64,000 bases of DNA. Source: Xenopus tropicalis. Lineage: Eukaryota > Chordata > Amphibia > Anura > Pipidae. Positions 11,514 through 23,413 of this stretch are shown here, in pieces (the stretch's first letter is position 1; every line of letters starts with the position of its first letter). The notes beneath the pieces were generated by a model. That model made no database searches. It was not told the DNA's origin and worked only from the letters and a program-made list of their open reading frames with translations. The position numbers were made by a program, and so were the translations under genes. Location of the stretch: the NCBI RefSeq assembly GCF_000004195.4, contig NC_030683.2:45335358-45399357 (forward strand). The letters are read 5' to 3'.

Positions 11514-11594
11514 GTGTAAACTATTCAAGTGGGAAAAATGTAGGGGTCAGGTAAATTCCAGCGGTAAAAAATACCATAAAAAACGGTGATTCAA

Positions 11595-12060
11595 AGGGGT
11601 GGTTCACCTTTAAGCTAAGTTTTAGTATGTTATAGAATGGCCAATTCTAAGCAACTTTTCAATTGGTCTTCGTTATTTATTTGTTTTAGTTTTTGAATTA
11701 TTTGCCATCTTCTTGCAACTCTTTGCAGTTTTTAAATGGGGGTCACTGACCCCGCCAGCCAAAAACTATTGCTCTGTGAGGCTACAGTTTTATTGTTATT
11801 GTTACTTTTTGTAAATTTCCTTTCTACTTAGGCCCTCTCCCATTCATATACCAGCCTCTCATCCAAACCACTCCCTTTTTGCTAAGGTAACTTGGACCCT
11901 AGCAACCAAATAACTGATGAAACTAACTGGAGAGCTGCTGAACTGAAAATTAATTAACTAAAAAACTACAAATAATAAAAAATGAAGACCAATTACAAAT
12001 TTCCTCAGAATATTACTCTCTATATCATACTAAAAGTTAACTTAAAGGTGAACAACCCCT
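11595..12060 (+). mobile_element. TTAA-type MITE (AGGGGTGGTTCACCTTTAA ends), full length
   Basis: The ends AGGGGTGGTTCACCTTTAA and TTAAAGGTGAACAACCCCT are inverted repeats. Flanking TCAA/CTAA look like a decayed TTAA target pair. The body contains landmarks shared with other copies here: GTTATAGAATGGCCAATTCT, GGGGTCACTGACCCCG, ATTGCTCTGTGAGGCTAC. I remember it as a very common Xenopus repeat. Related copies: 20880, 30238, 36236, 37653 (reverse), 47090 (reverse) and 61841. Confidence 0.88.
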
Positions 12061-12343
12061 CTAAAGAAAGTACTGTTTTTATCTCAGAATTTTATGTAGA
12101 AAACTTTTACAGGATGTCAATATACAGTTTTTTTTATACAGCAATACCTGCCGATTAGAAAGTGATGTGTGGTGTATTAGATTGTGGTTTGTTTTTACAC
12201 TGCATGATAACTAGGCCCTATATTGTCTTACTGTGTACTACATATGGAAAGGCTTATAGATATTACAAATAACTAGGTATTTAAGGGCTGACTAAACTGA
12301 TTTAAAGGGGTAATTCATGTAATGTATCTACAATAAGGGTCAG

Positions 12344-12485
12344 ATTTATCAAAATGTGAGTTCAACTTAATACCTAAAAGCTCACCCATGTTCTATTCAT
12401 TCCTAAGGGATTTTTAAAAGTGTGTTTATCAGAATGAACAGAAAATAGGTGAGTTTTTATGTATTAAGCTCACATTTTGTTTGGA
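12344..12485. repeat. Short inverted repeat
   Basis: TCAAAATGTGAGTTCAACTT...AAAGCTCACC on the left pairs imperfectly with GGTGAGTTTTT...AAGCTCACATTTTG on the right. It is probably a small MITE. The following 12580-12830 is also repeat-like (GTTTATGGGAGCTTATTC) but I cannot bound it. Confidence 0.55.
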
Positions 12486-13127
12486 ATTTTTTTTTTCTAC
12501 AACTCTCTAGATCAATACAATTTGTTTAGGAATATAGCCAGTTTATACTAAGAACACTAATACAACTGAACCCTCACATTAAGGGAATGATTTAACATTT
12601 TTTGAAAATTGGTTTTTTTTAGCGCTAAAACGTTCAAAAGTTGAATTAAACTCAAATGTCTGATATTTATTAAGAGCAAAAACCATGAAAACGTGAATGT
12701 AAAACTTTGGCATCTAAAAGCTTGCAAGTTTACGTAGACAAGTTTATGTAAAAGTCAATGGGAGTTTATGGGAGCTTATTCAACTTTCGAATTCACAAAG
12801 TCGAAAACTAATACCATGGTCTGTGACCCCAAAACTATATGATATTTTCAATTGCAGGGTGAAAAAGGCAGAATCAGAATGCTAATATTTTAATAACCAT
12901 ACAAGATAAACCACGAAGAATAGCTGACAAATTAAGGTAATATGAAGTTGAACACCTTCTTTCAGGCAAATCATTATAGTGACACATTACTTATAACAAT
13001 ACGAAGTATCACCATCATCATTATTAATCTTCAAAAAACATTTTTTATTCTACCATTGAATATGCATTATAGCAGACCAATAGCAGAGACATAGTTTCAA
13101 GCAACAGTCAGAAACAACTTATCTCAC

Positions 13128-13573
13128 CTGGAATCTTTCCTGACGCAGGTGACATCAGGGTTCTGAGAAGAAGGGTTGTAGTAATGCCTTGAAGTTGGCT
13201 CTGCTGACACTCCTTCCTTGGCTTTCTGACGCCTGTGGGCCTCTGCTGCCTTCTCATTGTTTTGAGCAGGCCCTTGGTTAATAACACTAAGAAGCTTCTT
13301 TTTTTGACTGCCCTTTGGGGACGTTTGAGTAACATTATATCCAAGAGCATCCTGCAGCTTGTCTATCTGAATAACTTTCACTTCCAGTTCCTTCTCCAGC
13401 TGCAGAATTTTTTCATCCTTTTCTTGGAGCTCTTTCCATCTCTGCTTCAGTTCTTCTTCCAGAAGTAACACTGTCTCTTGTAACTTGCTAAAAGCCCCAG
13501 AGGAGTGCTCACGCCTCCTAGAAAAGAGGCAACTGTCCTCCCTTTTTGGGGCTCTGATAGTTCCATTTCCCAT
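13128..13573 (-). CDS. PRKG2-like cGMP-dependent protein kinase, first coding exon
   Basis: This exon encodes the N-terminal regulatory part of a type-II-like cGMP-dependent Ser/Thr kinase. The chosen ATG (13571-13573) has A at -3 and G at +4 and gives MGNGT. Gly2 is the N-myristoylation site that anchors PRKG2 to membranes. Residues about 31-78 form a leucine/glutamate-rich coiled coil, the dimerisation zipper. GVSAEPT at about 121-127 matches the autoinhibitory segment of PKGs. VRKDS near the end also matches PRKG2 rather than PRKG1. The exon ends TCCAG with the donor GTGAGA at 13127-13122, leaving two bases of codon 149. In-frame ATGs lie upstream at 13591 and 13621; I prefer MGNG from the family. 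An AG just upstream (TTAACCAG before AACAGTATG) could be the acceptor of a 5' UTR exon. Similarity to mammalian PRKG2, recalled from memory, seems only moderate, so this may be a paralogue rather than the orthologue. Confidence 0.88.
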
Positions 13574-13760
13574 ACTGTTCTGGTTAAACATCCCCAGGCC
13601 AGGAAAGATACTCTGTTTCACAAGTGTTTATTTGTGCATTCTTTCTGTGATGTTATTTTCAAGTTTAAAAGCTTTTTGTTCTCCACGATTCATCACTCAT
13701 TATTCCCATTTTTTTTGGCATCTGTCAGTTACCTAGGAATTAAAATCAATGGTGGTTATT
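13574..13760 (-). promoter_or_regulatory. Probable 5' leader of the PRKG2-like gene
   Basis: This lies immediately upstream (minus orientation) of the MGNG start. The frame stays open up to 13621 with two further in-frame ATGs. I see no convincing TATA box or CpG cluster, so the true promoter may lie further right with a spliced untranslated exon. Confidence 0.3.
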
Positions 13761-13945
13761 AAAGTAATACTTTGATTATTGCTGTTAACAAATACAATTT
13801 AAAGCATTTTAATTTGCAATGAGATGTATGCTGCCTCTTTCTCTAGTTACCTTTATTGCTGTCCTGTGTAGGAGCCTAAAACATGTGGTGCTCACATAGT
13901 TGTTTGCCTTTACTGATATCTCTTAGGGGTCAGTACTAACTCACT

Positions 13946-14221
13946 CAGGGGCGATTCTGGACATATCCGGCTCCTGGATGCCGCCCCCCCCCCCCCCCCG
14001 CTCCCCAGCGCTTACCTTCTGAGCGCAGGAGCGGGTCCGGGGGTGGTGAGATCACTAGTGCAGAGAGCGCAATTGCGCTCTCTGCACTAGAAGAGCCGAA
14101 TTTCCGGTTTAAAAACCGGAAATTCGTCTCTTAAAGTTACCAGTTGCCGCCCCTGGTAACTGGGGTGCTTCTGCCGCCTGAGGCGAGTTTCTCAACTCGC
14201 CTAATGGCAGAAGTGCCCCTG
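13946..14221 (+). mobile_element. hAT-type MITE with stacked internal hairpins
   Basis: The ends CAGGGGCG and TGCCCCTG are flanked by the perfect 8-bp duplication AACTCACT (13938-13945, 14222-14229). It holds a long C-run near 13983 and a perfect 36-bp palindrome at 14055-14090. It also has a 13-bp-arm hairpin at 14098-14125 (GAATTTCCGGTTT) and a small hairpin near 14181-14202 (AGGCGAGT/ACTCGCCT). It is 276 bp and non-coding. Confidence 0.9.
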
Positions 14222-14229
14222 AACTCACT

Positions 14230-15150
14230 CACTTGACAATTAGATGCTAGCAAATTTTTACATAATGAGCAACTTCTTACACAGTAAATATAATGGTAAG
14301 ATATAGCAACCTTAGTATGAACTAGTGCTTCTATTTGGGCCACAGATCTTTATCAATGTTATCACTATTCATCATGGTGGGTTTAACTGTTGCAGGAAAG
14401 ACAGTAGGACTAAACCTAAAAATTCAACAAACCTTTGTTTTAGAACTTGTTATTCATTTTGTAACTATATAGCTGAAAATAGTTCTGGCCCAGCAATTGG
14501 CACAGAGTGTAAAGCGTGGCCTAACCAAAAGGGAACTCATGTCAACCAGTGCTTCCAGCTCTACCAGCTATTTTGTTTAACACATATACTTATGGCTACT
14601 TTTTTTAAAATATGGCGATTATCTCCTTTGTATTTTGGTAGTATTTTACAATGATTTAATTTATGTGGTGTGGGGGTATGTAATCAAGTGACAGTGCAGG
14701 AGAGGAAACACGTAGCTGTTGTTTATAGTATGGTATAGCCTGCTAATAAAATGATTTCAGTCAGCAAACTATTCAATTTCTTTATCTTCTTATACAGTGT
14801 TTACCTGTCGAAATAAAATAGAAACAGATTTTGGTGCAACATTCTTTGAACAGTGTACACCCAAACCCCTTCTCTACACTGGGACTTAAAGTCCTCCCTG
14901 TTTGTCTCACAACATTTCTGCTCTGTACTGCTCAATTACACATTAGGAATAGTCTTGATGAGGGGTTTATGAGTTTAATACACATCATAAAATTTGTGAA
15001 AACTTGAGAAAAGATTATCTCATGGTTTATTGTGTGAAAATTTAAGGGCGAGATTCAATTTCAGGATAACATTTTTTTCTCCAAAGTCAGTTTTAGTTTC
15101 TTTTCCTTCAAAAGAGTTTTCATGTGAAAAACCCTAAGAAAAGTTTTCCT
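14230..15150. other. Non-coding sequence; part of a dispersed repeat near 14990-15140
   Basis: I see no exon. The segment near 14990-15140 (GGGCGAGATTCAATTTCAGG, ...TCATGTGAAAA) shares text with 16910-17160 and 22050-22280 and is a fragment of a dispersed repeat. Confidence 0.45.
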
Positions 15151-15229
15151 TAGTATGCACATAAGCAGTGCACTTTGGGTCACATTCACTTAGATGAGAA
15201 ATACCTATCTCCTTATTCAATTCCAGATG

Positions 15230-15471
15230 CAATTCAAAGGTTTATGGGGTGCCAAATAAAGGCTGTTGACTATTTGGTAGCCCCTATGTGGACTGGCAGA
15301 CTACAGGAGGCTCTTTTTGGTGGTACACCTGGTGTTAATACAGTCATAACATGCCTCCAAGCCAGGAATTATATAATAAGCACCTGCTTTGAGGCCACTG
15401 GGAGCAACACCCAAGCAGTTGGTGAGCAACATGTTGTCTCTAAGCCACAAGTTTGTGAATTGCTGTTCTAG
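15230..15471 (+). mobile_element. Fragment of a hAT-type Xenopus repeat
   Basis: Phrases such as TTTGGTAGCCCCTATGTGGA, GGCAGACTACAGGAGGCTCT and TTTGAGGCCACTGGGAGCAA match a repeat I remember as common in Xenopus. The ends are degraded. The 98-codon open frame over it is accidental. Confidence 0.6.
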
Positions 15472-15479
15472 ATTCAACA

Positions 15480-18400
15480 GAGCGGGGTAGGCCTTTTTAA
15501 AAAAGGTTTAACCTTTACTCCAGGTCAGTGGAAAAGTAGTAGTCTTTTTATTAAAATTCTTGTTACTCTAACTTAGCACAAATTTCATAAGCTTAAAGTT
15601 GCTGCTTGTGGTGCAGAGGAGAGGAGAATGCAATAGCATTTTTCTATTATTTCTTTAGGTGTTCAGTGAAAGATGCATTACTCTCTCTTTCTCTGTCTAG
15701 AGGCGTACAGATATATTAGGTAAAAAGAATACAGATTTATAATGAACTGCTGCAGTTAAAATGATTTCAAACTTTATGCTTTCATTTATCCGATATTGTG
15801 AAACAACTGCATGCGTGGGATGCTGGCGCCTGCAATAATATCCAGCAATACTTTCAAGGCACCCGGCCAGCTGTAGAGGGAAATGTCAGACAGGCTACCA
15901 AAGAGGCAGAACACTATTAGTATTAATATTCCAGAGGCCTGATCTGCTCACATAGATCTTCATAGTCCAACTCATTTCATACTCCACTGCAAACGTACTT
16001 TTACTATCCAGTAGCTGCAGCATTCACCTCCAGAAAAACATTTGGGAAGTGTAAGGACTATAATAGGAAAGGGATGAGTTAAAGCAATATTGGATATTTT
16101 CCAGTTATGAAATAGTAAGTTATTATTGGAACCAATATTCATTTAGGCTTGAATTTGTTCCCATGCCAGATTTATGAGTTGGGGGCTACTAGAACTGTAT
16201 AGCTGTACACAATTCTCTTGTCTGCTCCCATATGAAATCAGAGTTCTCTTAGGGGAACTGAGCACTTGTATCTATTAAGAACATTAATTAGACGAGAGTA
16301 TGTGTTGCAGCTTACACCAAAGTTGTTGATTTCCTTTTAGATGTAAATACTCAGGGGCCCTGTGAGTGCTTACTTCTTATATTTGGGAGCAAACAAAATG
16401 GGGGTCATTTAAAAAGTTCATGCAGCACAAAAATTTAAAAAACGAGTTTGCAGTTTGTGTGAACATACCCTTTGTGTGAGTTACTAAGCGCGAATATAGC
16501 ACCAATTTCACTTTGTGAATATTAATTCGCAATTTGGGAAATCAGTTAACAAATATTTTTTCCACCAACAAAGTTGTGGCGTAACTTGTTCACAATTTGC
16601 AAATATTCCATATTTAAAAAGCTTTTAAGGACATTTGCACTGCAACTAAAAATTTGCAATTGTGTCTGCACATTAAATGCACCAGTCTTGCCCAGTTTTG
16701 TAAATGTAAACACAGGCAGGACAAATATGTTCACTGTGCGAATAATTCTGCACTGCGCAATAGGCTTTTCCTGCAATTAAGCCGAATTGCTGTGAGTAAT
16801 GTAATTTATCTGCAGTGATTACAATGTTAGCGAAGGGCAAGGCATTTTCGGGGAGGTTTGTCGCCTGCAGTAGCAAGTTTTTAACGTGGACAAATCCTTT
16901 AGGATCCAAAGGGTCAGATTTAATTTGATGAGAAGAGCTTCTCTCCTAACTCAGTTACAGATTTTCCCATCTCACTGTTTATCACATGAAAACTCTGTTG
17001 AAGTCGATACGAAAAACTGTAAATGATTGAGAAAAAGAGTTTTTCTCCTCTAATTAAATCCTGCCTATAAGTTTTTATGTGATAACTCATAAAAGAACAT
17101 TTTTTGGGTCAAAATGTCAAAAATGTTCATTAATTCACAAATGGTAAAATCCATAAATAGTACCCACTTCCCTTTAATATCACTGGACACATATTTTTTA
17201 AAAGCTAAATAACTATTTCACCATTATTTAATGGATGGAACAGTAATACCTAAAAATAAAAGGGCTTTCTATAAATTTCTATTTAATTTATTTTTACCCA
17301 TGATTTCTATAAAGGGCCGTTACTCAAATTAGACATGCCAGCTTAGGTAGATCATGTGATGCACTCATGCAGATCAACAACTTGCATTTATCAAAAGTGT
17401 CCCTATTTTTTTTTTTTTTTTTTTTTTAAATGACCAGGTAACCCTGTGCCAAAGTATACTGCATGCTACATTGGGTTTCTGTGCAATACATATCTGAACT
17501 AACTTTGTAAGATATGGTTTTATTGGTGCATAAATGTAATGCATTGTATGGCATAAATACCTCTAAACGCTGCAAAGCAGATAATATGCTCAGCTGCACA
17601 GAAAACAATACACGTATGATTAGTAATCGGCTATTCAGTATGAGTAATTTAATGTAAATTTACCAGCTCCCATTTTTAGAGCCATGCCACCCAAGTGAAT
17701 TGTAGCTGACTAATTTAGTGGGAGAACTGAAGCATGCCTAAAGCAAATCAACAAAGCATCACTTTTACTAAATACATTTTTAGTTAATGCTTTACATTTG
17801 AATATCATCAAAACAAACTGTGCCTTCCAACCTGTCGCTTTAAAAAAGCTAGGACTATCAATAGCCATGTATAATTTTTGACATCCTTGCCCCGGCAGTT
17901 TCACAACAATTCACACTTCCAGTCATGTACTGTGAAAAATGAAAACCTGCCTTAATGAGAATTATTGTACCATTGTGATTTGATCATACTTTTTCACACC
18001 AGTGAGTTTCGGCCAACACCTAACTGAATAAGTTCAATGGAACCATTGTGATTGGATGTCTGTGACTGTACTACCCTCAAGGGATTAAATGCCAGGAAAT
18101 TCCCTACCACTCAGTTAAACTGAATAAGCTCAGATGAGTGGCCAAATGGTTTTAAGGAAACTCATGAAGTTCACTTGCTTTAGACTTGATTCTACTAGAG
18201 ACACTTGTGATTCCTTCTTATCCTCTAAACCACTCGGCCCCACTGCTCAGCTCAGACTTGGCTAGACATATCAGACTGTATAATGGTTTCTAGAGGGGTA
18301 GTAAACTGGAAATGACAAGAAGGTATATTTGTATACAGGTCTACAGTTATAGCCTCCCATATAAGATTGTCAAGAGCTTTCCCTGCATAAAAAGGAATAT

Positions 18401-20600
18401 AAGTGCATGATAAGGCTGTCTCTTATAAAACAATGCTATTTAATTTATAATTTGTATTATGGTACTTTAACAACCCTTCAAAAGCTTTGCTTCTCTAAAT
18501 GGCAAACTTGCAGAGTAAATTTTCAAGTTTGAATGTGTATTTTCTATTTAAAATGGTGCCAAAGTGCCCGATAAAACAGCAGAAATTCCCCACATGCTGC
18601 CAGGTTTCCTTCCCCTTTGTACATTTTGCACTTACACATTCATGGGTGAAAGGGAGTTGCTGCTAAGGTTAAAGTGATTTTGTGTGAGCGCATAAAAACA
18701 TAAAATACAGGGGTAAAAGTAAGGTAAAGAGGCAGAAGTCCTGCTATATTTTCTAAATATTCTTCTTTCTTATTTAATTCTAAAAGGAATACACTTGGTG
18801 GCCAAATATATCAGAGCATTAAATAAAATATGAAAACATTGATTTTCCCCAAAGCAGAGTGTTCACTGTACCAATTTCATTTCCAGGAGCAGAAATTAGA
18901 AAGGGGCAATCTGTTAAAGAGCCTGTAACAGTCTGTTCAATAAGAATGTTGGGTGGAAGCTGAAAGAACCTACTCTTTTGTGTATAAGGGAACCCCTTCT
19001 AGCATTGGTCTTCACTGATGTCTTTTTGGAGCCCCAGCACTTTTTGCAGCAGAACACACATTCCAGAAAAATGATGAGTCAGACCAGGCAGCAAAGATCC
19101 AGGTGAAATACAGGCAGGAGTCAAAAAAACAGAAAGGAACATTATAATTGAAGGCTAGGCTGGCTTAGCCATGGGAGGTATGCATGCACAAAGGCCTCTG
19201 GAGACCAACACACTGACAGGTAAGAGATTGTGTGGGTCTCTCAGAGAGCCTTACACAGACATTTAATAAGCAGGTATTATTTTAAATATTTATGGGAAAC
19301 CTATTTTTTCTAATGCTGTGTGTATATATAGGGGAGGGGTTTGCTCATCTCTAGATGCCAACCAAGCAACACCTATACTGGTCGGAATTCCCTTGTTTAG
19401 AAAATAACAGCATGACACTTTATGTAATTACAATGGAGTTACAGCAAATCATATCAGTGCAAATGACATTTCACAGAGTTTGTAATTTTACTTTGCAAAG
19501 GAAAATGGTGCTAAATGCAGTGGGAAAAAATGTAATCCGTTAAATAATGACCCTTAGATACATTTATTCATATAGTGCATAATCCTTTGCAATTGCTTAA
19601 GAGACAGATATTCTTACATATATTATCTGAGAGACGATTTTTTCCATTAGACCTTACCTGAGCTGTAACTACAACAATCTCTCTCAACATATGGATTTCA
19701 TTAAGAAGAAAAGCTTACATTACAATTTCTTAAAATACATACTATGCGTGTTCAAATGCACTGACCTATTTAATAACCAAATAGGATTTCTGCTATGCTC
19801 ACACTGATTTGTTTAATTAATTATCCCAGACTCACAAAGCAAATTAACTCATGTTACTTGCTGATGGTATTATTCTAACTCAGTTTGTGTGAATTGTTGT
19901 TTGAACGTGGATTTGGATTAGATTTTTACTTTAGGCTCAATAATTCACAGAAAAGACTGAATGCTGTGAGGCTTTTGAAGATAAAATTCTGCAATTTATT
20001 TATTGCTCTTTTATAAAAAGCTCTATTATAACATAAGAGAATGTTTGCTGGCATTTGCCTCAGTAGAACAAGAAAAGCCTGAGCTGCTAACAGAGCTGAC
20101 TAAGAGCAATGGCACATGGGGAGTTTTGTTTTCTGCTACTAGCTGCAGTGATCAAAACACATCTTCTCACCCTGATCCCATTGCATGTGTCATAGCCCTA
20201 AAGGAATGCTATGTGGCACTTGCACATTTTAAACTGCTTCTTGCACCTACCAATTCTTACAACAGGAAGCATCCTATATTGAGTCAGAGTTGTTTTTTGT
20301 TTTACAGAATGACACAGTGAACTTCTTTTAAAGCCTTAAGGCAAATGTTCTGCCAGGATGGAATTTTAGAGGCTAATAATCTCAGCTAATTATTTGCTCT
20401 ATAATAATTTCAGATTCCCTGTCCATCATTTTACAGTGGAGTAAACTCAACAACCAGACACGATCACTCATTATATTTAAAATCACTGCAGTCCATAGAA
20501 CTTTTTAAAATTAAAAAAAAAAATTATATCTATTCTAGGGTTTCCATTACAAAGAGAAATAAAATACAAAATGTAAAGTAAATCAAAAGAAAGCTAAAGT
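15480..20600. other. Non-coding stretch with degraded repeats
   Basis: I found no exon on either strand. A CG-containing repeat-like segment lies at about 16401-16905 (GCACTGCGCAATAGG), a repeat fragment at 16910-17160, and a pure T run at about 17407-17427. The region 17430-20600 is AT-rich sequence without bounded elements. Confidence 0.45.
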
Positions 20601-20640
20601 AATCAAAAGAATAACACAATTTCCTTTGGAAATTGTCTCC

Positions 20641-20815
20641 TAATCGGGTTGCCACCTTTCGTGCCCAGGAACTCCAGGCAGGGAGGTGGGGCATGATGTG
20701 ATGTCACAGGGACAGGATTCGCCATCACGGGGGCAGGACTATAACAAGGCGATCGGCAAATCTCCTTGTCAGTCTTAAAGAATCCTGCCTGTTTTTCCAA
20801 ATGGGAAAAACTGGG
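20641..20815. repeat. Dispersed repeat fragment
   Basis: GGGTTGCCACCTTTCGTGCC and GGGAAAAACTGGGCAGGGAG-type text match a common Xenopus repeat. No ends or target duplication can be read. Confidence 0.4.
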
Positions 20816-20869
20816 CAGGGAGTTTTGACCCGTACAGCCCTACCTATCTCCTAGAGTATATTTATAGAG

Positions 20870-20965
20870 TATATTGAAGGTCCAACTCCCAAGTTGGGCC
20901 TGAATAGAAAAAAAAGGTTACAAAAAGTAACAATAACAACTAGAAAGGGAAGTTTGAGAACAAAA
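20870..20965 (-). mobile_element. Fragment of the AGGGGTGGTTCACC TTAA-type MITE
   Basis: GGCCTGAATAGAAAA...AAAAAGTAACAATAACAA is the reverse-oriented middle of the element at 11595. Both ends are missing. Confidence 0.5.
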
Positions 20966-20984
20966 TTCATGTTGGTTTGAAAAA

Positions 20985-21357
20985 TGTGAAGTCACTGAAT
21001 GAAATCTGATTGGATTCTGTTGGCTCCACCCAGTTTTTCTAACCTTGGACCACAGTTATATAGTAAAAACCACTGTGCAAAGTTTGGGGACCCAGGTTTT
21101 AATAGTGTCTGAATGGCAGCAATTTAAATTTCCCCACTGAAAGTCAATGAGTGACATATGATTGGCAGTTGGTGGCTCTGCCCACTTTTTTTTTTTTAAC
21201 CTGCAGTTACCCAGACTCTGCAAAGTTTAACAACCTTGGAATAAATACTTAAATAATGGCATCAGTTTAAATGATGACATTCAGTTTAAATGATGACATT
21301 TAATGGGTGGAAACAGATTGGCTATTGGTGACTCCATACATTTTTCCTAACCTTCAC
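20985..21357 (+). repeat. Imperfect tandem repeat, unit about 150-170 bp, 2-plus copies
   Basis: TCTGATTGGATTCTGTTGGC...CCACCCAGTTTTTCTAACCT recurs as GATTGGCAGTTGGTGGCTCT...CCCACTTTTTTTTTTTAACC and again as GATTGGCTATTGGTGACTCC...TTTTTCCTAACC. GCAAAGTTTGGGGACCCAGG and TGCAAAGTTTAACAACC are matching positions. Confidence 0.7.
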
Positions 21358-21667
21358 CAAATACTCACTCCTCGTTGGGACAAGGACTGTCCATACTAGC
21401 TACCATATCTGTCTCTCACTCCTAAAGTGAGCTAATGACAGTCTCCTTCCTCTCTAACTAGCTCTAGCAAGGCACAGCTTCCCACCTGAACTGGATTGGT
21501 AACGTTGGTCTTTCCTGTAGATGTTATCGGGCCATAGAGGAAATGCCTGGCTGATTTGCTTCCTTATATAGGCTTCTGAAGGGGAATGCCCCTAGAGACC
21601 AACCTTAAGTTGTCAATAATTTTATATTTCACCTCCTTACCAGTGTACAAGTTAGTTGTCTTGTCAG

Positions 21668-21845
21668 CTGTCATTATTATTATTATTATTATTAACATTT
21701 ATTTATAAAGCGCCAACATATTCCGCAGCGCTGTACAATAAGTGGGTTTCATACATTGGACATACAGAGTAACATATAAAGCAATCAATAACCAATAAAA
21801 GAGGTGAAGAGGGCCCTGCCCAAAAGAGCTTACAATCTACATATC
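21668..21845 (-). mobile_element. 3' tail of an L2-type LINE (or SINE sharing it)
   Basis: Text such as TTTATAAAGCGCCAACATAT, GCGCTGTACAATAAGTGGGT and AAAGAGCTTACAATCTAC is nearly identical to 61977-62125, where it forms the 3' end of an L2-type LINE. An (ATT)n tract at the left is the 3' simple tail in minus orientation. This is either a 5'-truncated LINE or a SINE using the same tail. Confidence 0.75.
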
Positions 21846-21849
21846 ATAT

Positions 21850-23180
21850 TACAAAACTAAATTTCAGATCGAACAAAGGTTCCACATAAAAAATTATAGG
21901 TGGTTATTAGTTATGGCTGTGGGCTGCATGATATCAAAGCCAGCCATGAATTACATAATATACCAGAGAATATTTCTGAGATACATTTCTCAAAACCTGA
22001 AGCTAAACCACAAATGGATAAAAATATGATTTTATGGTACAGGTATGTGAAAATTATGGGTGAGATTTAATTCTAGGAATAAAAACTTTTCTCTTAATTC
22101 AGGTGCAGTTTTTCCATTTCAATCAAGATTTCATGTGATAAACAGTTAACAGATAAGTTTTTCTCATTGAATTGCATCTGGCTCTATAGGAAATCCAGAA
22201 TTAAATCAGGATATGAGAAAATGGGATTTTATGTTTTTTTTTTATGGTTTATCATGTGAAAACTTATGGGTGAATTCCTGTATATTGCATTAAAACCCAT
22301 GATGATATTCTGAATTACTTTAAATTTGCACAATGAACACTCAGTATCAGAGAAGATACTGCACAAATGTCTAGGGATTGTTGCTCAAATGAATCTATAC
22401 TGTTCTTTCTATTCCTAAACTAATGTATTCACTTTCTGCATGTAGTTCATAACATTTATCAAAGTCAATTACATTAATAATGTTATTTATCCCTCATTTT
22501 TAATTAAGGACATTTCCCCAAAGAAGACTGTAGATATTCCTAAAATATCTTTAAAATAATTAACTAAAAGTGAATTAGTTGAATTAAAATTTAATTTACA
22601 TTTTTTTTTCCATTGGGGAATTGTCCATAATGGTGGGAGACAATAAAGAAAAGATAATTCCTTATCATTCACAGTCCATCAACACCAATAATATTGAGAC
22701 AGCTTTGTTTAAACAACACAACCAAAACATAGACTGGTCTTTGGACAGATTTCTTCTTCGATCCCATAATGCCCCTTTGATATTTTTGCCTCTCAGTAGC
22801 ATACACTTATCTGCAAACCCTACCTGATACCTACCTGAGGTCCTACCAACTCTCCAGCCTGTTCCAGTTTCAATAGTACAACTTGTTCTAGTGCTAGCAT
22901 TTCAGCCTGTTGTTGCTCTAGTGCTGAATCCCTGGCTTGTTCTATCACCAGCTCTCTAGCCTTTTCCTGTGCTGGCATTTCAGCTTGTTCCTATTTTTGC
23001 TTTTTAACTTCCTGCTGTGTCTTGTGGGGTCTGTCAACTGTCTATTGCTTATAGGAACTCTAGCAGTAATGTCCCCCCCCCTTTCCTTCGGAAGAGATAC
23101 TGTAAGGATGCTTCAGACCTGTGGTGCTTCCAATGCATTACATCTGCATTTGGTGCTACGTTTAAATATTTAAAGCCATT
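21850..23180. other. Non-coding stretch
   Basis: It contains a dispersed repeat fragment at 22050-22280 (shared with 14990 and 16910). The section 22820-23050 has repeated phrases (CTAGTGCT, CAGCCTGTT, CTTGTTC) suggesting an internally repetitive dispersed element. No exon is seen. Confidence 0.4.
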
Positions 23181-23185
23181 GACAC

Positions 23186-23413
23186 CAATGATGAGTGAAT
23201 CTGTCCTGTTCTGTTCCGCCGAAAAATTTGCAAAACTTTGAAAAGATTCACAAAACGGTGCAAAATTTGGGAAATGATGCGTGGCAAAAATAATTGCCCC
23301 ATGCGACAATTGTTTTGACTTTTTTTGTTGCATAGCGAATTTTACTGCTGTGAATTTTTGCGCCTGTTTTTTAAAACAATCCACAAAACGCAGAAATTTG
23401 CTGCTCGTCACTA
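23186..23413 (+). mobile_element. hAT-type MITE, TAGTGATGAGC family, degraded
   Basis: The left end CCAATGATGAGTGAATCTG and right end CTGCTCGTCACTA match the family ends at 9176. The internal GCCGAAAAATTTGCAAAAC also matches. The target duplication is not clear. Confidence 0.65.

Larger units (their letters stand above)
5578..13127 (-). other. Intron 1 of the PRKG2-like gene
   Basis: This intron of 7,550 bp is bounded by GT (13127-13126) and AG (5579-5578). It contains a minisatellite-bearing element at 5749-6741, a palindromic MITE at 8481-8754, a hAT-type element at 9176-9501 with a partial relative at 7609, a second hAT-type element at 10436-11513, a TTAA-type element at 11595-12060, and an inverted repeat at 12344-12485. 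Between these I see only AT-rich sequence and homopolymer runs, for example A-runs near 7021-7050. Confidence 0.8.

Noticed and set aside
15175..15471. 98-codon open frame
   Set aside because: It lies over a hAT-type repeat fragment; the nucleotide text matches a dispersed repeat and the peptide has no domain.
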